This document shows positions 33,131-44,779 of a DNA stretch of 64,000 nucleotides, piece by piece. The stretch covers positions 44,145,487-44,209,486 of the forward strand of contig QVOM02000112.1 in assembly GCA_003586115.2 (NCBI GenBank), given 5' to 3'. The notes below the pieces were generated by a model that ran no database searches, was not told the DNA's origin, and worked only from the letters and a program-made list of their open reading frames with translations. Source of the DNA: Salvator merianae. Taxonomy: Eukaryota; Chordata; Lepidosauria; Squamata; Teiidae. The translations under genes and the position numbers were made by a program. Every line of letters begins with the position of its first letter. Positions within the stretch are counted from its first letter, which is position 1.

Positions 33131-34299
33131 TTGAAGCTTCCCCAAATGAAGGGTAGAGATGAAGTTGTGGATGTTCCACTTGTTCCCCAGGGAGCTTCAG
33201 TGTTCCTCTTTGTCACTGGAAATGGAGGGACATACACCCTACTCTCATGCACTGGACATAATGGCTGAGTGATGGGGACATGAGCCAGTCATATTCAAGG
33301 GTGGATGGTGCTAACATCAGTAGTACCCTTCATCTGAACCAGTACAGGGTGAGCACATTCATATTGCCATTGGTATTGGTCTGAAACACCAGTGTTCCAG
33401 CATCCACAATGCGGACAGCACCAATCAAACTAGAAACATGACATCCTGGTTGATCTAGTAGATTTGCTCCATTGAGATAAGTGTAGAAATGGTCTCTCAC
33501 TTCTCTGTGGACCCTGAACTTCATAAGTAGCAAGGGCTAAGGAATATAATCCTTTTTTAACATGTAGAACTGCCCTGTTGATTGCTTTTCTGAAGCTAGC
33601 ATGGATCCAACAAAGTACTCCCAGGTTCTTTTGCATAAGTCAGTTTTGTATGTCTTCCACCACAAGGTCTCAGTAGTGCTCTTGAAAATATAATAAGTAT
33701 GTAAAGCTCATGCTAAAACCAACCAAACAAAAATCCCTTAAGTACAGTATTTTATTTTGAAACATGTAGATTTTACCACCTTTCTCTCCTCCATGGGTTT
33801 ACTCAGAATATACAGTGTGCTATTAATATTCCACTGCCTTGTTGCTACATTATGAATGCATCAACCCGTACATGGAAATTTAAAAGAACATGCTTGTCAT
33901 CTTTAACTGGAAGCAAACTTTCTAGAAGATCTCACAGAATACTAAATGTTGCCCTTTGAAGTAGATCGATCACTGAAAAACGGGGTTAAAAATCCTTTTA
34001 GATAATAGCTGCCAGGAAAAAAAAGGACAATTGCAAGCACTGAAGTTTTAAGCTGCTTTATTGTCTTCTGCTCATCTGTGTGATACTGATTCACACGATC
34101 ATCTTATGGAGTTACTATAGCCTTCTCTTTCTACTATTCTTTAGATTGTAAACACTACAAAATTGGGAGTGAGACTGTCCAACAGATACCAAATATTGAT
34201 TTTTATTTATTTTTTTTAGTATTGGATTAAATAATTAACAATAAAGTCCCAAAACAACTTTAAATATCTGATTTCTGAAAGCTTCTCTGAAGGTAAAAT
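33131..34299. other. non-coding stretch, nothing recognised
   Basis: Two overlapping minus-strand frames (33330-33533, 33430-33636) read smoothly but match no family I know; they may belong to an unknown repeat. Confidence 0.4.
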
Positions 34300-34760
34300 G
34301 GGGATTTTTGTACTTTCCATGTTAGAATAGGATAATTATCCCATTCTAATGTAGAATTGATCATGCAGCACAGACACTTCATGCCCCTATCCTGGAAGAT
34401 GAACAGGATACCCGCATTTTGGTGCAAATGCTGACATCCTGTACTCGATCTTCACCATGACAGCAGCTGGGAAGCATCCAACTGCTGTCATGGTGACCTG
34501 GCAGTGATGCACAGTGCACAGGTGTACGCAGGCATGATCATGTAAATGCAGTCACTGCACATGGTGTGCCTGAGCATTCACACCTGGAGCTGGGTGCAAA
34601 TGCACTTGACGGGAGCTGGATAGCATTTACTGCTCCACAGCTATCCATGATTGGGAGCCGCGATATGCTGCTCCCGGTCACAAGGGCCTCTGCAAAATAT
34701 GGAAGCACTCTGCGAGTGGGTGGTCCCTGATGCTCGCTAATTCAAAGTTCGAAAAGGCCC
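34300..34760. mobile_element. GGGCC-ended DNA element with decayed 42-bp palindrome
   Basis: The left end 'gggatttttgtactttcc' and right end 'gttcgaaaaggccc' are inverted termini of the family. The palindrome region at 34315-34356 keeps the core 'ggataattatcc' with a few substitutions. The middle contains inverted blocks around 'catgacagcagctgggaagc' and 'aactgctgtcatgg'. Same order of parts as the copy at 26139. Confidence 0.6.
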
Positions 34761-35633
34761 CAGATCATGAACTGCTTTTAAATAACTGCTTTCTTCCGTT
34801 TCAAAAAGCATTTTGCGCTAGAAGTCTGCTGTTTGGAAACTGAGGTCTAAAACTTATATGGAACATGGATTTAAATGTGAAATTCTTTGGGTTCTGGCAC
34901 ATATGGTTTTTGTAAGACTGCTTGATATCCTTTCATTGAATAGAACTCACATATGTTACAGGAAAGAGCTGGCATAGAGAGGAAAGAGCCAGTATAGAAA
35001 GAGCCGGTGAGGCTTCTGCATTTCTCTTTAAGGATGCAGAGCTGTTCTGGAATTATTTAGGAGGACCAAGGACCATCAAGTGTTTATTTGGTGGACTGCT
35101 TTCCCTGCAGAACTCCCCTTTCCAAAGCATAGTAAAACAGAACAAGTCTCTAATAGTTATAGAATGTCTGAATAAAGACCCCAATAAAATCTATTATTCT
35201 GTGTTAACTGGTAAGGAAACACAACATATAGCATAGGAAATCTGGGGAGGGATGAAAAATTCAGACACCATTGATAGACAGGAATGGCTAATGTCCCTTC
35301 AAGCTGAAGGCAGTTAAATGCAACCAAGGTTAACAATAAAGATAACTAATGGTAGGTGAACAAAGCTGAAGCTCTGTCTGCACATACATATCATGAGTGA
35401 TATTAAGTCCATTATGCACACTATAGCCAGTCCTGAATTGTATCATATGATGGAGGGAAAAGAGAAAGTAGCTCAGACACCACACACTATGTAGTGTGTC
35501 ACAGTTTTGTCCTCATGGGGGAACCAGCCCTATTTGCCAGTAAGAACACTCAGGAGGAAGAGTCATACTCAAATTTCAGTTTTCTACTGATACTTTGTTA
35601 ATAATCATTTCAATCTTTTATGTTCATCTGAAG
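34761..35633. other. non-coding stretch, nothing recognised
   Basis: Contains a short duplicated phrase 'gaaagagc(t/c)(g/a)gtatag' near 34963-34999, nothing more. Confidence 0.4.
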
Positions 35634-36932
35634 GGGCCTGTTTGCACTAGCTACTAGCAAGCATCTAGAACGCTTGCTAGTCAAGTGCATCCACACCTTG
35701 CAGAGGACCGAGTGGCCGGGAATGGGCTACAGCTGCTCCCAATCACTACTACCTGTTGAGCACTATAGTCACCTCGTGCTAAGGTGCATTCACACTTACC
35801 TGGCATTGTGGTGTCCAGTCTGCTGCAATGAACTGATTGCACCTGTGTAATCGGGCTGGATTGGGGCATTGCATGGACCCAATCGCGCAGGCCTGATCGG
35901 TCAATTGTGCCTGTGTACACCTGCATACTATGCGATACTAGGGATGTGCCGAAAACTTTTGGCACCTTGGCCTTTCGCACGAAAACAGCATTTTCACTGT
36001 TTTCCTATGAAGGGCGAAACCCCCATTTTAAAAATGGCACCGCGAACGTGAATAGCAAAAACTTACGTTTGCCTTCACTGCCGTTCATTGCTGCAGCAGC
36101 CTAGCAAAAGTTCTACTTCCTCCAACTTGGAGAAAGTAGAATTTCTACTGGTTGCTGTGCTGGTGTCAGCAGTTGGTCAGTATATTTGACTGACTGCTAC
36201 ACCAGCCTGTTAGATGCCTCACTTCCCTGCTGCCAGGGAAACAGGCATCCAATAGAGGTTTCTCTGATGGGAGGGGGAGGCAGACAAGCCGATGGGATTG
36301 AAAAGGACACGCACAGTTCTACGAATGGTATTTTATTTTATTTTTTACTTTATTTTTATTTTTTACTTTATTTCTGTGTTGGGGTGCGTGTGTAGGGGCT
36401 TTTCTTTTTTATTTTATTTGGGGGTGTGTGGGGTGTAGGGGTGGCACATGCTTCATTGGCGGCAATTACCCAGCCTGCCGCCTCTGTGCCCATTCACCCT
36501 TAAAGATATGAACTGCCACCATATCTTTAAGGGTGGATGGGTGCAGAGCCGGTGGGCTGTCCAGTGGCTGGCAATGAAGCCATGTGCGAAAGGCTTCACA
36601 GCAAAACCGAAGCCAGCATCTTTCGTCGTGGGTTTTCCGTGTGAAAACTCACTTTGCCGGCTTTGCTTCGCTGCGAAGCAAAAAGACAAAATGTGCGCGA
36701 AGCACATCCCTATGTGACACTGCCAGTCACCATGGCAGCAGCCAGACCCTTCCTGGCCAGTGCCTTGGTGAGAATTGGGCACCACTACTGCCATTTGCAA
36801 GGTGAATGGCAGTATCTGGCTTCAGGTAAGGTTTCCAGCCATGCAGTGCAGACAGTGCCCACTCTGTGTGGTCTATTCCACCTTAGAATGGGATAATTAT
36901 CCCATATTGAGGTGGAAAATGCAAAAAGGCCC
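35634..36932. mobile_element. GGGCC-ended DNA element split by a hAT
   Basis: The left end 'gggcctgtttgcactagc' and right end 'gcaaaaaggccc' close an element of about 517 bp once the nested hAT and its duplication are removed. The 42-bp palindrome module is at the right end here (36876-36917), so the element is inverted relative to the copies at 26139 and 34300. The right arm of the palindrome has several changes. No coding capacity. Confidence 0.65.
35939..36712. mobile_element. 774-bp non-autonomous hAT nested in a GGGCC element
   Basis: It starts TAGGGATGTGCCGAAAA and ends 'gcgcgaagcacatcccta'. The flanks TGCGATAC (35931-35938) and TGTGACAC (36713-36720) match at 6 of 8. Parts of the interior are CpG-rich ('gcgaaaggcttcacagc', 'ttcgtcgtgggttttccg'). 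A T-rich block with 'ttttattttttactttattt' lies near 36330-36380. The open frames of 89 and 115 codons inside are not transposase. Confidence 0.8.
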
Positions 36933-37330
36933 AAAGTATTTGTATCACTGAACTGCCAAGGAAAATATTAATATCTACAGGCACTTCAACAAGAACTTAT
37001 TAAATCTGGGAAGTATTTGAGAATGAGCTGGCAATCCAAAGTATGCTCTAGTAGTTTAAGTATGTCCTACTAGTTACCTGTGGTGAAGCACAATCAATGT
37101 ATGCTAGAATGGCTTAATAGAGATGGAATTATGTAGAGGCTGAAATGTAAATTGATAGAAAAAGACTGTCTACTATACACCAAAGTCCTGTTAACAAAGC
37201 TACCTTTTCATCTGAATTTAGTACACAAAAGCCTCCACAGACCTTACAAAGGATAGAAAGGCACATAATAATTTTGTGTAGCCATCTAAACAAACATGAA
37301 TCATGGTTCATTGATTCAGTGCTAGGTACT
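36933..37330. other. non-coding stretch, nothing recognised
   Basis: No gene or named repeat. Confidence 0.4.
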
Positions 37331-37334
37331 GAGC

Positions 37335-37850
37335 CCTGAAAATTTTATTTAAATCACTTTTATACTGCTCTTTGTTGCAATTTCCAGGCCAGGTACAACA
37401 ATAAAAGAAACTGCATTAAATCAATGCTTGATAAAAAAAATAAGCAATAAGTTAATAGGATAAAAGGTGATTTCTTTGATGATTAGCAAGTAGCTAAATG
37501 TAGAGATGCATACTAAGCTGATATCCAGATTTCACAGAAAATCTGTCAAACACCTGATACACCTGTTTTTGTTTTTTTTTTTTGTTTTGTTTTTAAGCTT
37601 TTACTATGGCTAGGTTAATTAGTTTGGCAGATTATGTGGCAAGCCTGCCAAAACCTAGAGATAGTGAATTGATGGATTAAGGTTGCTTCTTAGCTGATAC
37701 TACCCTGATGTCTTTGGGCATCAGTGCTAACAGGAGGAGAGCTTCATATGTGGATCTCAAGGATTGGATAAGTCTATACAGAAGGAAGTGCTCCTGCAGC
37801 TAAGACAGTCCTAAATTGTTTAGAGCTTTTTCTGTCAAAGTGGCAGTGGC
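37335..37850 (-). mobile_element. probable L2-like LINE 3' end, decayed
   Basis: On minus, the 37700-37840 part ('ttagagctttttctgtcaaa' on plus) resembles the 'agggctttaaaggtcaa' section typical of reptile L2-type repeats. The 37340-37410 part ('tttatttaaatcacttttat' then 'actgctc') resembles the reversed UTR. The middle does not align well and includes T-rich sequence. Confidence 0.4.
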
Positions 37851-38191
37851 ACACTGGCAGACAGTAGAATTCTTTGAGCAAAGACATGCCACACACCTAC
37901 CTAGTAAGGTACTCCTCGTTACAGACAACCTACCAATTCCCAAGCACTCCTAGGAATATTTTGACTTCCAGTAAAAAAAAGAACTTAAGTTACACAAGCT
38001 GCTCAGATCTTCTGGCCTATGATGTCTCACAATACTTGCAAAAATGTGCATCATATTCAACTGTAATATATAAAGTAAGCCTTCAGTCTTATTATCTATA
38101 TTTTTTTAAACTTCCTAAATGGTACATTTAACACTCCTTCCTAACTTCTCCAGTTCCTTATTTCTTTTTGCTCCCTCTGCAGCTCCTGAAT

Positions 38192-38474
38192 TAGAGATGT
38201 GCTGAACTGATTTAACCTGGTTTGACCCCCCCGCACACACAGTGCAAAAGGGACCGATTGTAATTGAATTGAACTAGGAATTATTTGTTTGAATGGGTGA
38301 AACTACCTAGATTGATTTGGACTAGTTTGGGTTTGGCTGCAATTGCCCTTAAAAAGGGTTTTTTCCTATTGATTTTTCAAGACTTTTTTTTTTTTTTTCA
38401 AATGAAGAGGTTTGAACCTGTTCAAGGTTCAAAATTGAATTGAACCACAATTTTAGAGTTTGTGCCCATCTCTA
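38192..38474. mobile_element. 283-bp non-autonomous hAT element
   Basis: It starts TAGAGATGTGCTGAACTG and ends 'tgtgcccatctcta'. The duplications TCCTGAAT (38184-38191) and TCCTGAAC (38475-38482) match at 7 of 8. The interior shares 'ggttcaaaattgaattgaacc' motifs with the copy at 29587. A poly(T) run at 38386-38398 has probably slipped. Confidence 0.88.
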
Positions 38475-38482
38475 TCCTGAAC

Positions 38483-39217
38483 TCATATAATGTGGTCCAA
38501 TCTTTCCATAAGCTAGGAACACGTAATACGCCACCACAATGCTCTTTTCATATTATGGGTGAACTGCAATGAGACAAATAACATAACAAAACCCCCACAT
38601 TTATATAAATAATAAAAAATAAAACTTGCTTTATTCTGCTAACTTTAAATAGAGGACAAGCTCGAAGGTCAACAATATTCAATGCAAATGAATTAGAGAT
38701 TCCGTTTTTTACCCAAAACAGTTGTTAAACATTCTTGTGCAGTCATGTTGGGGAAACAGAATTTTAAATTCTGGTTAAAATTCCTACCTATCAAGTTTTG
38801 TTTTGTTTTTTTTAACTTTATAACATATCCTGTTTCACAAAACCAAAACCAAAGACATCGATAAGAGTGACATGCAATATTAGCAAAATTTTAGGTTTGG
38901 ATTGTTGTCAGTGCAAGAGGGAAGGAAAGTAAATTAAAGGGATAAAAAAAATCACAGTCTTCAAAATACATGAAGGTGCTTGTCAACATTATTTATATTC
39001 GAATTTAGCTATCTCAGTCTATCTGTATTATTTAGATTTCTATACTGACCCCTTTCAAAATGTCAGAGTATTGGACAAAATATACCAGAACAAAACAAAG
39101 CATTTAAAACCATGGAATATATGCATTAAAAAAAAAGAAAAAGAAAGAAACACTCTACATTCATACAAAAATCTAAATCAGATACATAAAATCAATACAC
39201 TGAGATACAAAATCATT
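38483..39217. other. AT-rich stretch, nothing recognised
   Basis: Only an A-rich run near 39126-39150. Confidence 0.4.
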
Positions 39218-39600
39218 TAGGCTACTTCTGCACAACAGCGGAAAAAATCCTGCATTCAGAAATTGCTCTTTTAGCAATTTCTGATCATGGAGCTGTCAAG
39301 TGGTGGGCTGTCTGCATGAATACCAATTCTGCCAGCAATGAAGACATAAATGCCAAGGAACTTCTATGTGTCGGCTCAGTGTTTCTACCTGGGTCTGCTT
39401 TTCAGAGCACAGCATGTGGCCACAGAAGTTGCCCGTTTTCCTGTGCTCTACCAAACATGGAGCAGACCAAAGTACAGACATGGTACAGAAGGGAGGGAGA
39501 GCAGTCAGGAGAGCTGTCAAAATTCTTCCCATTGCTTTGTGCCATAATACAGCTCTAATAAGAGCTTAAGGTGGAGTGAGTGCTCCCTGGGCACAAGAAA
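39218..39600 (+). repeat. unclassified dispersed repeat, copy 1 of 2
   Basis: It opens 'aggctacttctgcacaacag', which resembles the GGGCC-type terminus. The segment around 39400-39470 ('cacagaagttgcccgttttc', 'ctgtgctctaccaaa', 'agcagacc') aligns with 45225-45295 ('gcagaagtcagccattttct', 'tgtgctgaccaacaaa'). Coding frames here are short and overlapping. Probably a non-autonomous DNA element. Confidence 0.45.
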
Positions 39601-39819
39601 GTATCACTGCTCTTTTTGCTCTCTCTACAGCTCCTGGACCCTTGAGAGTATTCCTGTGGTGCAACTTGGGCACAGATGTGCAGCCCCTGCACTGTCAGGT
39701 GGATCCACAGAGCTATAAAGGACCCAGCTGATCTTTCCTTAGACACTATAACAGGAGGAAGTAGCCAACTAATTTCAAAATGTCTAATGGAGTTAACGAG
39801 TATTCAAAAGCCTATGGGT

Positions 39820-39987
39820 CACCACAGAGAAAGTTCTCTCTTTGTATGGTTCCATTTGAACTTCCATTGGGTTGTAATTTGAACAAAAAACTGCAACCAT
39901 CAGGGGGCTCAGTTCCAATTCAAACCATATAACTGTTCCCCCTTCTGTCAAACTGGTTCTAGAAAGAACTGATTCAACACATCCCTA
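39820..39987. mobile_element. hAT-family fragment (right end)
   Basis: It ends 'gattcaacacatcccta' at 39987, with 'caaactggttctagaaagaa' inside, as in related copies. No left terminus was found, so the start is approximate. Confidence 0.55.
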
Positions 39988-40413
39988 ATCACTGCCAATT
40001 GCATGCTACTTTAGGTGCGAAGTTATACTTTTATTAAGCAAAAACAAAAATAAACTTCATTCATCCCGCTACCCTTGGCAAAAATATATATCAGGTCAAA
40101 TAATCCCTTAGTCAAAGGACAAAAAAGAACTTACTGAAATTTAGGGCCTTTCTGCGCTTGCTGATAGCTTGGCCCAGAAACTGTTGAAGGTCCTCCCTTC
40201 CGCACACTGGTGTGGTTTAAGGGGAGCCTTGCACCCCTTGTACCATCCATCTATGCAGGATGGAGTGTAGACTGGACTAGGGTGTCCTGGTCTAGTCTAC
40301 CAGTAGACCTCTTTTTTGAGGTCTATCAGCATACCAGGGGGTGGTATACCAGACCACGGAGGCACACAGTGCTGATGCAGGGGTGGCTTTAGAGCCAGTG
40401 CTGGAGGTGGCAT

Positions 40414-40697
40414 GGATGTGAAAATTTCAATTTGCATTTGAAAATCCATACAAAATTTCATTTTGCAAATTTTGGCATGAAAACAAAAATGACTTTTTGC
40501 ATTTACAGTTTTCTATGGTTTTCTTTTGTGAAAATGAAATTTTTGCATTTTTCACTGTCTTTAAACCATGAAAATGGCAATTTCAATGGGAAAACATTGC
40601 AAAAGATGAAAAAAATGAATGCAAAAAATGCATTTTTGACAATGAAATTCCAAATATTATATATATATATATATATATATATTGGTGCACATCCCTA
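40414..40697. mobile_element. hAT-family element, left terminus eroded
   Basis: The right end '...ggtgcacatcccta' (to 40697) is intact. The left end lacks the first bases of the terminus: CATGGA, matching the right flank CATGGAAC, runs straight into 'tgtgaaaat'. The interior, with 'gcatttttcactgt' and 'tcaatgggaaaa', aligns in reverse complement with 63255-63599. A (TA)n microsatellite lies at 40656-40681 close to the right end. Confidence 0.7.
40656..40681. repeat. (TA)n microsatellite
   Basis: About 13 perfect TA units inside the hAT copy. Confidence 0.9.
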
Positions 40698-41083
40698 CAT
40701 GGAACAGGCTATTTGTTCCATATCAGGAACAATCCATCACAGCATTGGATGGATTGTTTATCCCAGAACAGAGTATCCTGCTCTGTTTCAGTCTGCTGGA
40801 GGTAAGTGTGAATATGCCCTAAATCCTTAAAATAATGCTGGTGCCATTATATTATTTCATTTTTGAAATGAGTAGATAAATTTAAACTTATGAACTGGTA
40901 AATGTTTTCAATTTTCTTTCCATTAGCTCACTTTGTATCTTTGAGTAGAAGGACTATAGAGAATCATGGCTGATTTCAGCCCATCTTAAAGCAACCCAAG
41001 GATAGCAAATGCCTATAATGAATACTAATAGCAAAGTAGGCCTAAAGAAATTTGTTTAAGATCTACCATTGACTTCAGGCAAT

Positions 41084-41235
41084 TTTCTTCTTCTTCTTCT
41101 TCTTCTTCTTCTTCTCCTTCTTCTCCTCCTTCTCCTCCTTCTCCTCCTCCTTCTCCTCCTCCTTCTTCTTCTTCTTCTTCTTCTTCTTCTTCTTCTTCTT
41201 CTTCTTCTTCTTCTTCTTCTTCATCATCATCATCA
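41084..41235. repeat. (CTT)n/(CTC)n polypyrimidine triplet tract
   Basis: About 150 bp of uninterrupted pyrimidines apart from the last CAT units: CTT repeats, a central part with CTC interruptions, then more CTT and finally (CAT)n. In one frame it reads as a poly-leucine chain (41069-41290), which is an artefact of the repeat. The purine-pyrimidine mirror symmetry could form triplex DNA. Confidence 0.92.
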
Positions 41236-41978
41236 AAGTATAATTTCAGAAAGCAGCAGTAAAGCTGTCAGAATTTTACTTCTAAATTAAGGAAGCATGG
41301 AAAAGCTTGCTGTTTCATAGGTATATCATCATAGTTCCAAATCCCTATAGAGGTAACCCAGTTTGCTTTCTGTCAGCCATTAGATAAACAGAGTTTAGCA
41401 AATGGGATTTCTGAAAAGTGAATAGCTGTATGGGAATCTTTAACTATTCTGCAAAAGCAGTTGCACTGCTCTTTCTGAAACAGCACAGGATTGTCAAATG
41501 CCATTTCCAAAATGTCAGGTCCCAATCCAAAACTCGGTAATGTGAATAGTTTTTTTTTTTTTCCCCCACCTGGTTTTAGCAGTCACTGACTTCAAACTAT
41601 CTTGCAACAAAAAGTATTACTGCTTCAGAGAACTCATATTTTAATGACATTCTACTGGTTTGATCCTTGTAGTAAGAGACATCCTGCCACTGGGGAAAGG
41701 AGATGTTTAGACCAAATTCTACATTAGAAGAGGAAACGTATTAGCCACAATGGCATTTTAAATATGCTTCAGTGTTGTCCACCTTATCTATTTGAAGTTT
41801 ATTTTTCCTTAGATACAAAATACCAGTGATCCTAGCTAACATTTCTTTAATTATTAACCAACTAATATCAAACCCAAACATTGCCTATTTACATGGTCTC
41901 TTTTCAGAGTCTCTAGAGCTAAAGCTCATTTAAACTATAAACATCAGTTTTTAATTCAAAATTGAGAAATGAATGAAG
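41236..41978. other. non-coding stretch, nothing recognised
   Basis: No gene or named repeat. Confidence 0.4.
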
Positions 41979-42229
41979 AAGTAGTAGTAGTAGAAGAAGA
42001 GTTGGTTTTTGTACCCCGCTTTTCTCACCCTGAGGGGACTCAAAGCAGCTGACAAACCTTCTATTCTTCTCCCCACAACAGACATCTTATGAGGTAGGTG
42101 GGAGTGTGAGAACTCAGAACAGAGTTGTGACGAGCCCAAGATCACTCAGCTGGCTTCATGCAGAGTGCAGACTTGAACTGGGAGAGTTCTAGATAAGAGG
42201 CTGGCATGCTAACCACAAGGCCAAACTGA
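41979..42229 (-). mobile_element. CORE/MIR-like tRNA-derived SINE
   Basis: Read on minus it starts 'tggccttgtggttagcatg' (A-box-like, 42201-42220) followed by 'gttcaagtc' (B-box-like, 42170-42179), giving a tRNA-related head with pol III promoter remnants. Next comes 'gagtgatcttgggc', the CORE motif, and 'aagctgctttgagtcccctc'-like 3' sequence, ending in (CTT/CTA)n. The arrangement is as in MIR and reptile CORE-SINEs. It is diverged by scattered changes but near full length. Confidence 0.75.
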
Positions 42230-42439
42230 ATGATAATCAATGGATACCACACAGACTTACTTTGCACTTCAAATTTCTTTCACAGTTTCAAATATATGCT
42301 TATTTCATGACAAATACAGTAGGTTTCATAAAGGAAATCTCCCCGGACAACTGGTGCTTCTTTCTTAAACTTAGACTTTCTTAGACTTTCCCACTTCTTA
42401 TGATGACTGATAATGAAAAGAAATGCCAAAAGAAGTACT

Positions 42440-42531
42440 ACAGAGACTAGGTTAAGCCCTTTTTGTGCTCTCCTGTCATTTGTCAGTTGAGCCATCAGGA
42501 ATCCAATACAACTGGATGACACCTAACAATA
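42440..42531 (+). mobile_element. possible RTE-type 3' tail fragment
   Basis: 'caactggatgacacctaaca' followed by 'ataattatt' matches the closing sequence of reptile RTE LINEs and their SINEs ('gactcgatggcacctaacaa'). The upstream part is not recognisable. Confidence 0.4.
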
Positions 42532-43395
42532 ATTATTCCTTTATATTATAGGCAAAAAAGAATGGTTGTTACACAAAATATTTCAAAGTACCAAAGCTGG
42601 GCATCATATTTTAAATTCCTCTTCCTCTAGTTTAAATTTTAAGAACACTTTGTAGTTTCAGAAGCTTGATGATAGCTAGGCTGTTACAGAAATATCACCT
42701 TGTAGATAACAAGACTTGTTTTGATCTCTTCAGAGACCTTTTTTTACTATTATTTTTTTTCTGAACAGACTTTCATGAACATAAAATATGTTGAACCCCT
42801 GCAATAAGCACAAAAATGAAATTTAAGCAGAATTTGGGACTTCAGATATTGAAAGACATATGAAGTGGTTATAGTTATGAATTTTAAACAGACTTTGACA
42901 GTATGGGGCTTGCCTGGAAATAACAGTTTAGCTTTCTGCAAAGAAAGCTTTTTATAAGTGCACTTGTTAAGTATGATGGGGTCTTCTGAAAGTCAGATGT
43001 GTCTGGTGCTTGAGAAAGCTATAATACCAGTAAAGGAACAAAGGCTATAGATATACTTATAAAAGGACTACTGCTTTGAAATTTCCCAACATTTTTTATT
43101 CTGAGTGTACCTTTGAAAGAACAGGAAAGAAAATAGAAGCAAAACATTTTGTTCTGTTTTTATTACTTAGTTAGTTCTCCTTGCTACTTTTTTTTATTAT
43201 TATTACTCAGACATAGGTAAGGCAAATTTACAGAATGAAAAAAGCTGTACAAGAATTTCAAAGGTTTAACTCAGCCCAATATTCTGTAATAATTTATTGT
43301 GTATTCAGCCTAAATGTCAGTCATTTTGATTGAATCCACCCATCTGATTTTAAGGGGTGAAAGTACACATTCACAATTCACATCTTATCTAGTTT
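42532..43395. other. AT-rich stretch, nothing recognised
   Basis: Only short T/A-rich runs near 42745 and 43188. Confidence 0.4.
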
Positions 43396-43930
43396 ATGGC
43401 AGGATCCACATGATGTGTTTATGGAGCCATGGAGAAGTCCAAAGGGTGCTGGGCCTGCACAAACTTGCACCTGCTGGGCCACCATCCTGCCACGAAGGTA
43501 TGGGAAGTGCTATTAGTTCCTTTCTACACAAAGTGAGAGAAAGCACTCCGATGGTGCTTTCCACCATGACTGTACAAACCCACCATTGACACTTTCTTCT
43601 TGGCAATCAGCCCGGCCCCACATTTGAAGACATAGAAAATAAATGACTGACTTCTGGGCCAGTTCCTGTGCCTTTTGAAATGGATCTGGCCAGAAATGTT
43701 TAAGCTGGGGAGTGAACATTTCCTGACTTTGACATTAGGATGGGCAAGGTAGGGTGTAGAGGCTATGCAGACAGGCTGCTGCCCACCTTCAAGTTCAGAG
43801 CATGCCCTGTGGCTCATGAAGCATCATAATCCTCCAGACACATTATGCTTTTATGATCAGTGATTGCTCATATTAGCTGCACTCAGTAACAAAAACTGGC
43901 ATAAATAGATTGTTGAATGTTATTTATTAA
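43396..43930. repeat. unclassified repeat-like stretch
   Basis: 'ggcaggat' at 43398 is mirrored by 'atcctgcc' at 43486, and 'gggcctgcacaaacttgcac' resembles GGGCC-type termini. Further limits cannot be set. Confidence 0.25.
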
Positions 43931-44330
43931 AGCCATTACTGCACTTATCTGTGGTGTATCAATCCACTGAGTCTGTATTAGCTGGAGCAGTGCACCTCCT
44001 GATCTAGTCCACGTGTCCCAGAACAAGGCTGTCTGTATTTGGATGGCTGTTTTGGGACAGCTTGGAAGCTGGCTCTGGCAGACAGGAATAAAAGTTCCTG
44101 GCCTCAGAGCACCCAGGGGACTCATTTTGGTGTGCTGCCAAAATCAGTTTCCCTGCCAAACTGGAACACATGGAGGCATGTACTTTTCACACTGCTCCAT
44201 AGTCTAGTTTGGCACCCACTAGATCTCCGTGGACCTTTCTAAAAAGGTCTGTCGGTATCCTGGACTGGGTGGTCATTTTGAGGCCTGCCATAGCCTGCAC
44301 TAATCTGACTTTTGCTTTGTATACAAAGAA
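43931..44330 (+). repeat. dispersed DNA-element family, copy near 44.1 kb
   Basis: It contains the shared order 'aaagttcctggcctcagagc', 'ggtgtgctgccaaaatcagt', 'ccctgccaaactgga', 'ggaggcatgt' and 'ctaaaaaggtct', which recurs near 44.9, 47.4 and, reversed, 48.6 kb. The start 'gccattactgcacttatctg' resembles the GGGCC-type terminus. No coding capacity. Confidence 0.5.
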
Positions 44331-44779
44331 CCTAGATAAACACCAATATTCAGTTTACCATGAACTTGGCTAAGGCCTCTCACATATGTCTTTGAACTCA
44401 TAAAATGAGGTTGAAGTTATAGAAAAATTCCATCATGAAGCAAGAATTGAAACACCTTACCAAGATGAAGGATAGAATAATAATATCACCAGCTTTATAT
44501 TTCACACACTTTGGAGCTATAAATCTAAACTATTAAACAATATCCATATTAGATAAATAGCATGTAGTAAGTAGTAATGATTCACAATTAAAACTGATAT
44601 GCAGGAATAGAATGAATACTCTGTAATTATTTACTCTTTATAGTTATTTGGACATTCGTGGTTTTCACTACCTGTCATTTTTTAATACGCATTGGAAATC
44701 AGTCTCCTCCAAAATATCAAAGGCAGGTTCCACACCACAGCAGAACCTGTACTGTAAACAAAGGCAATTTCTACTGTAA

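Larger units (their letters stand above)
40143..40823. mobile_element. GGGCC-ended DNA element split by a hAT
   Basis: The left end 'gggcctttctgcgcttgc' and right end 'gtaagtgtgaatatgccc' are inverted. Both are flanked by TA, which could be a TA target duplication but is too short to be conclusive. The inner part has paired 'gtagacctcttttttgaggt' and 'cagtctgctgg' style motifs shared with the copies at 44.2, 45.0 and 61.3 kb. A hAT element sits at 40414-40697. Confidence 0.55.

Noticed and set aside
33150..33165. 'tagagatgaag' as another hAT terminus
   Set aside because: It lacks the GTGC continuation, has no inverted partner and no matching flanks.
41069..41290. 73-codon poly-leucine open frame
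   Set aside because: It is the translation of the CTT/CTC triplet repeat.
42170..42220. tRNA gene
   Set aside because: The A- and B-box-like motifs belong to a SINE head with no cloverleaf.
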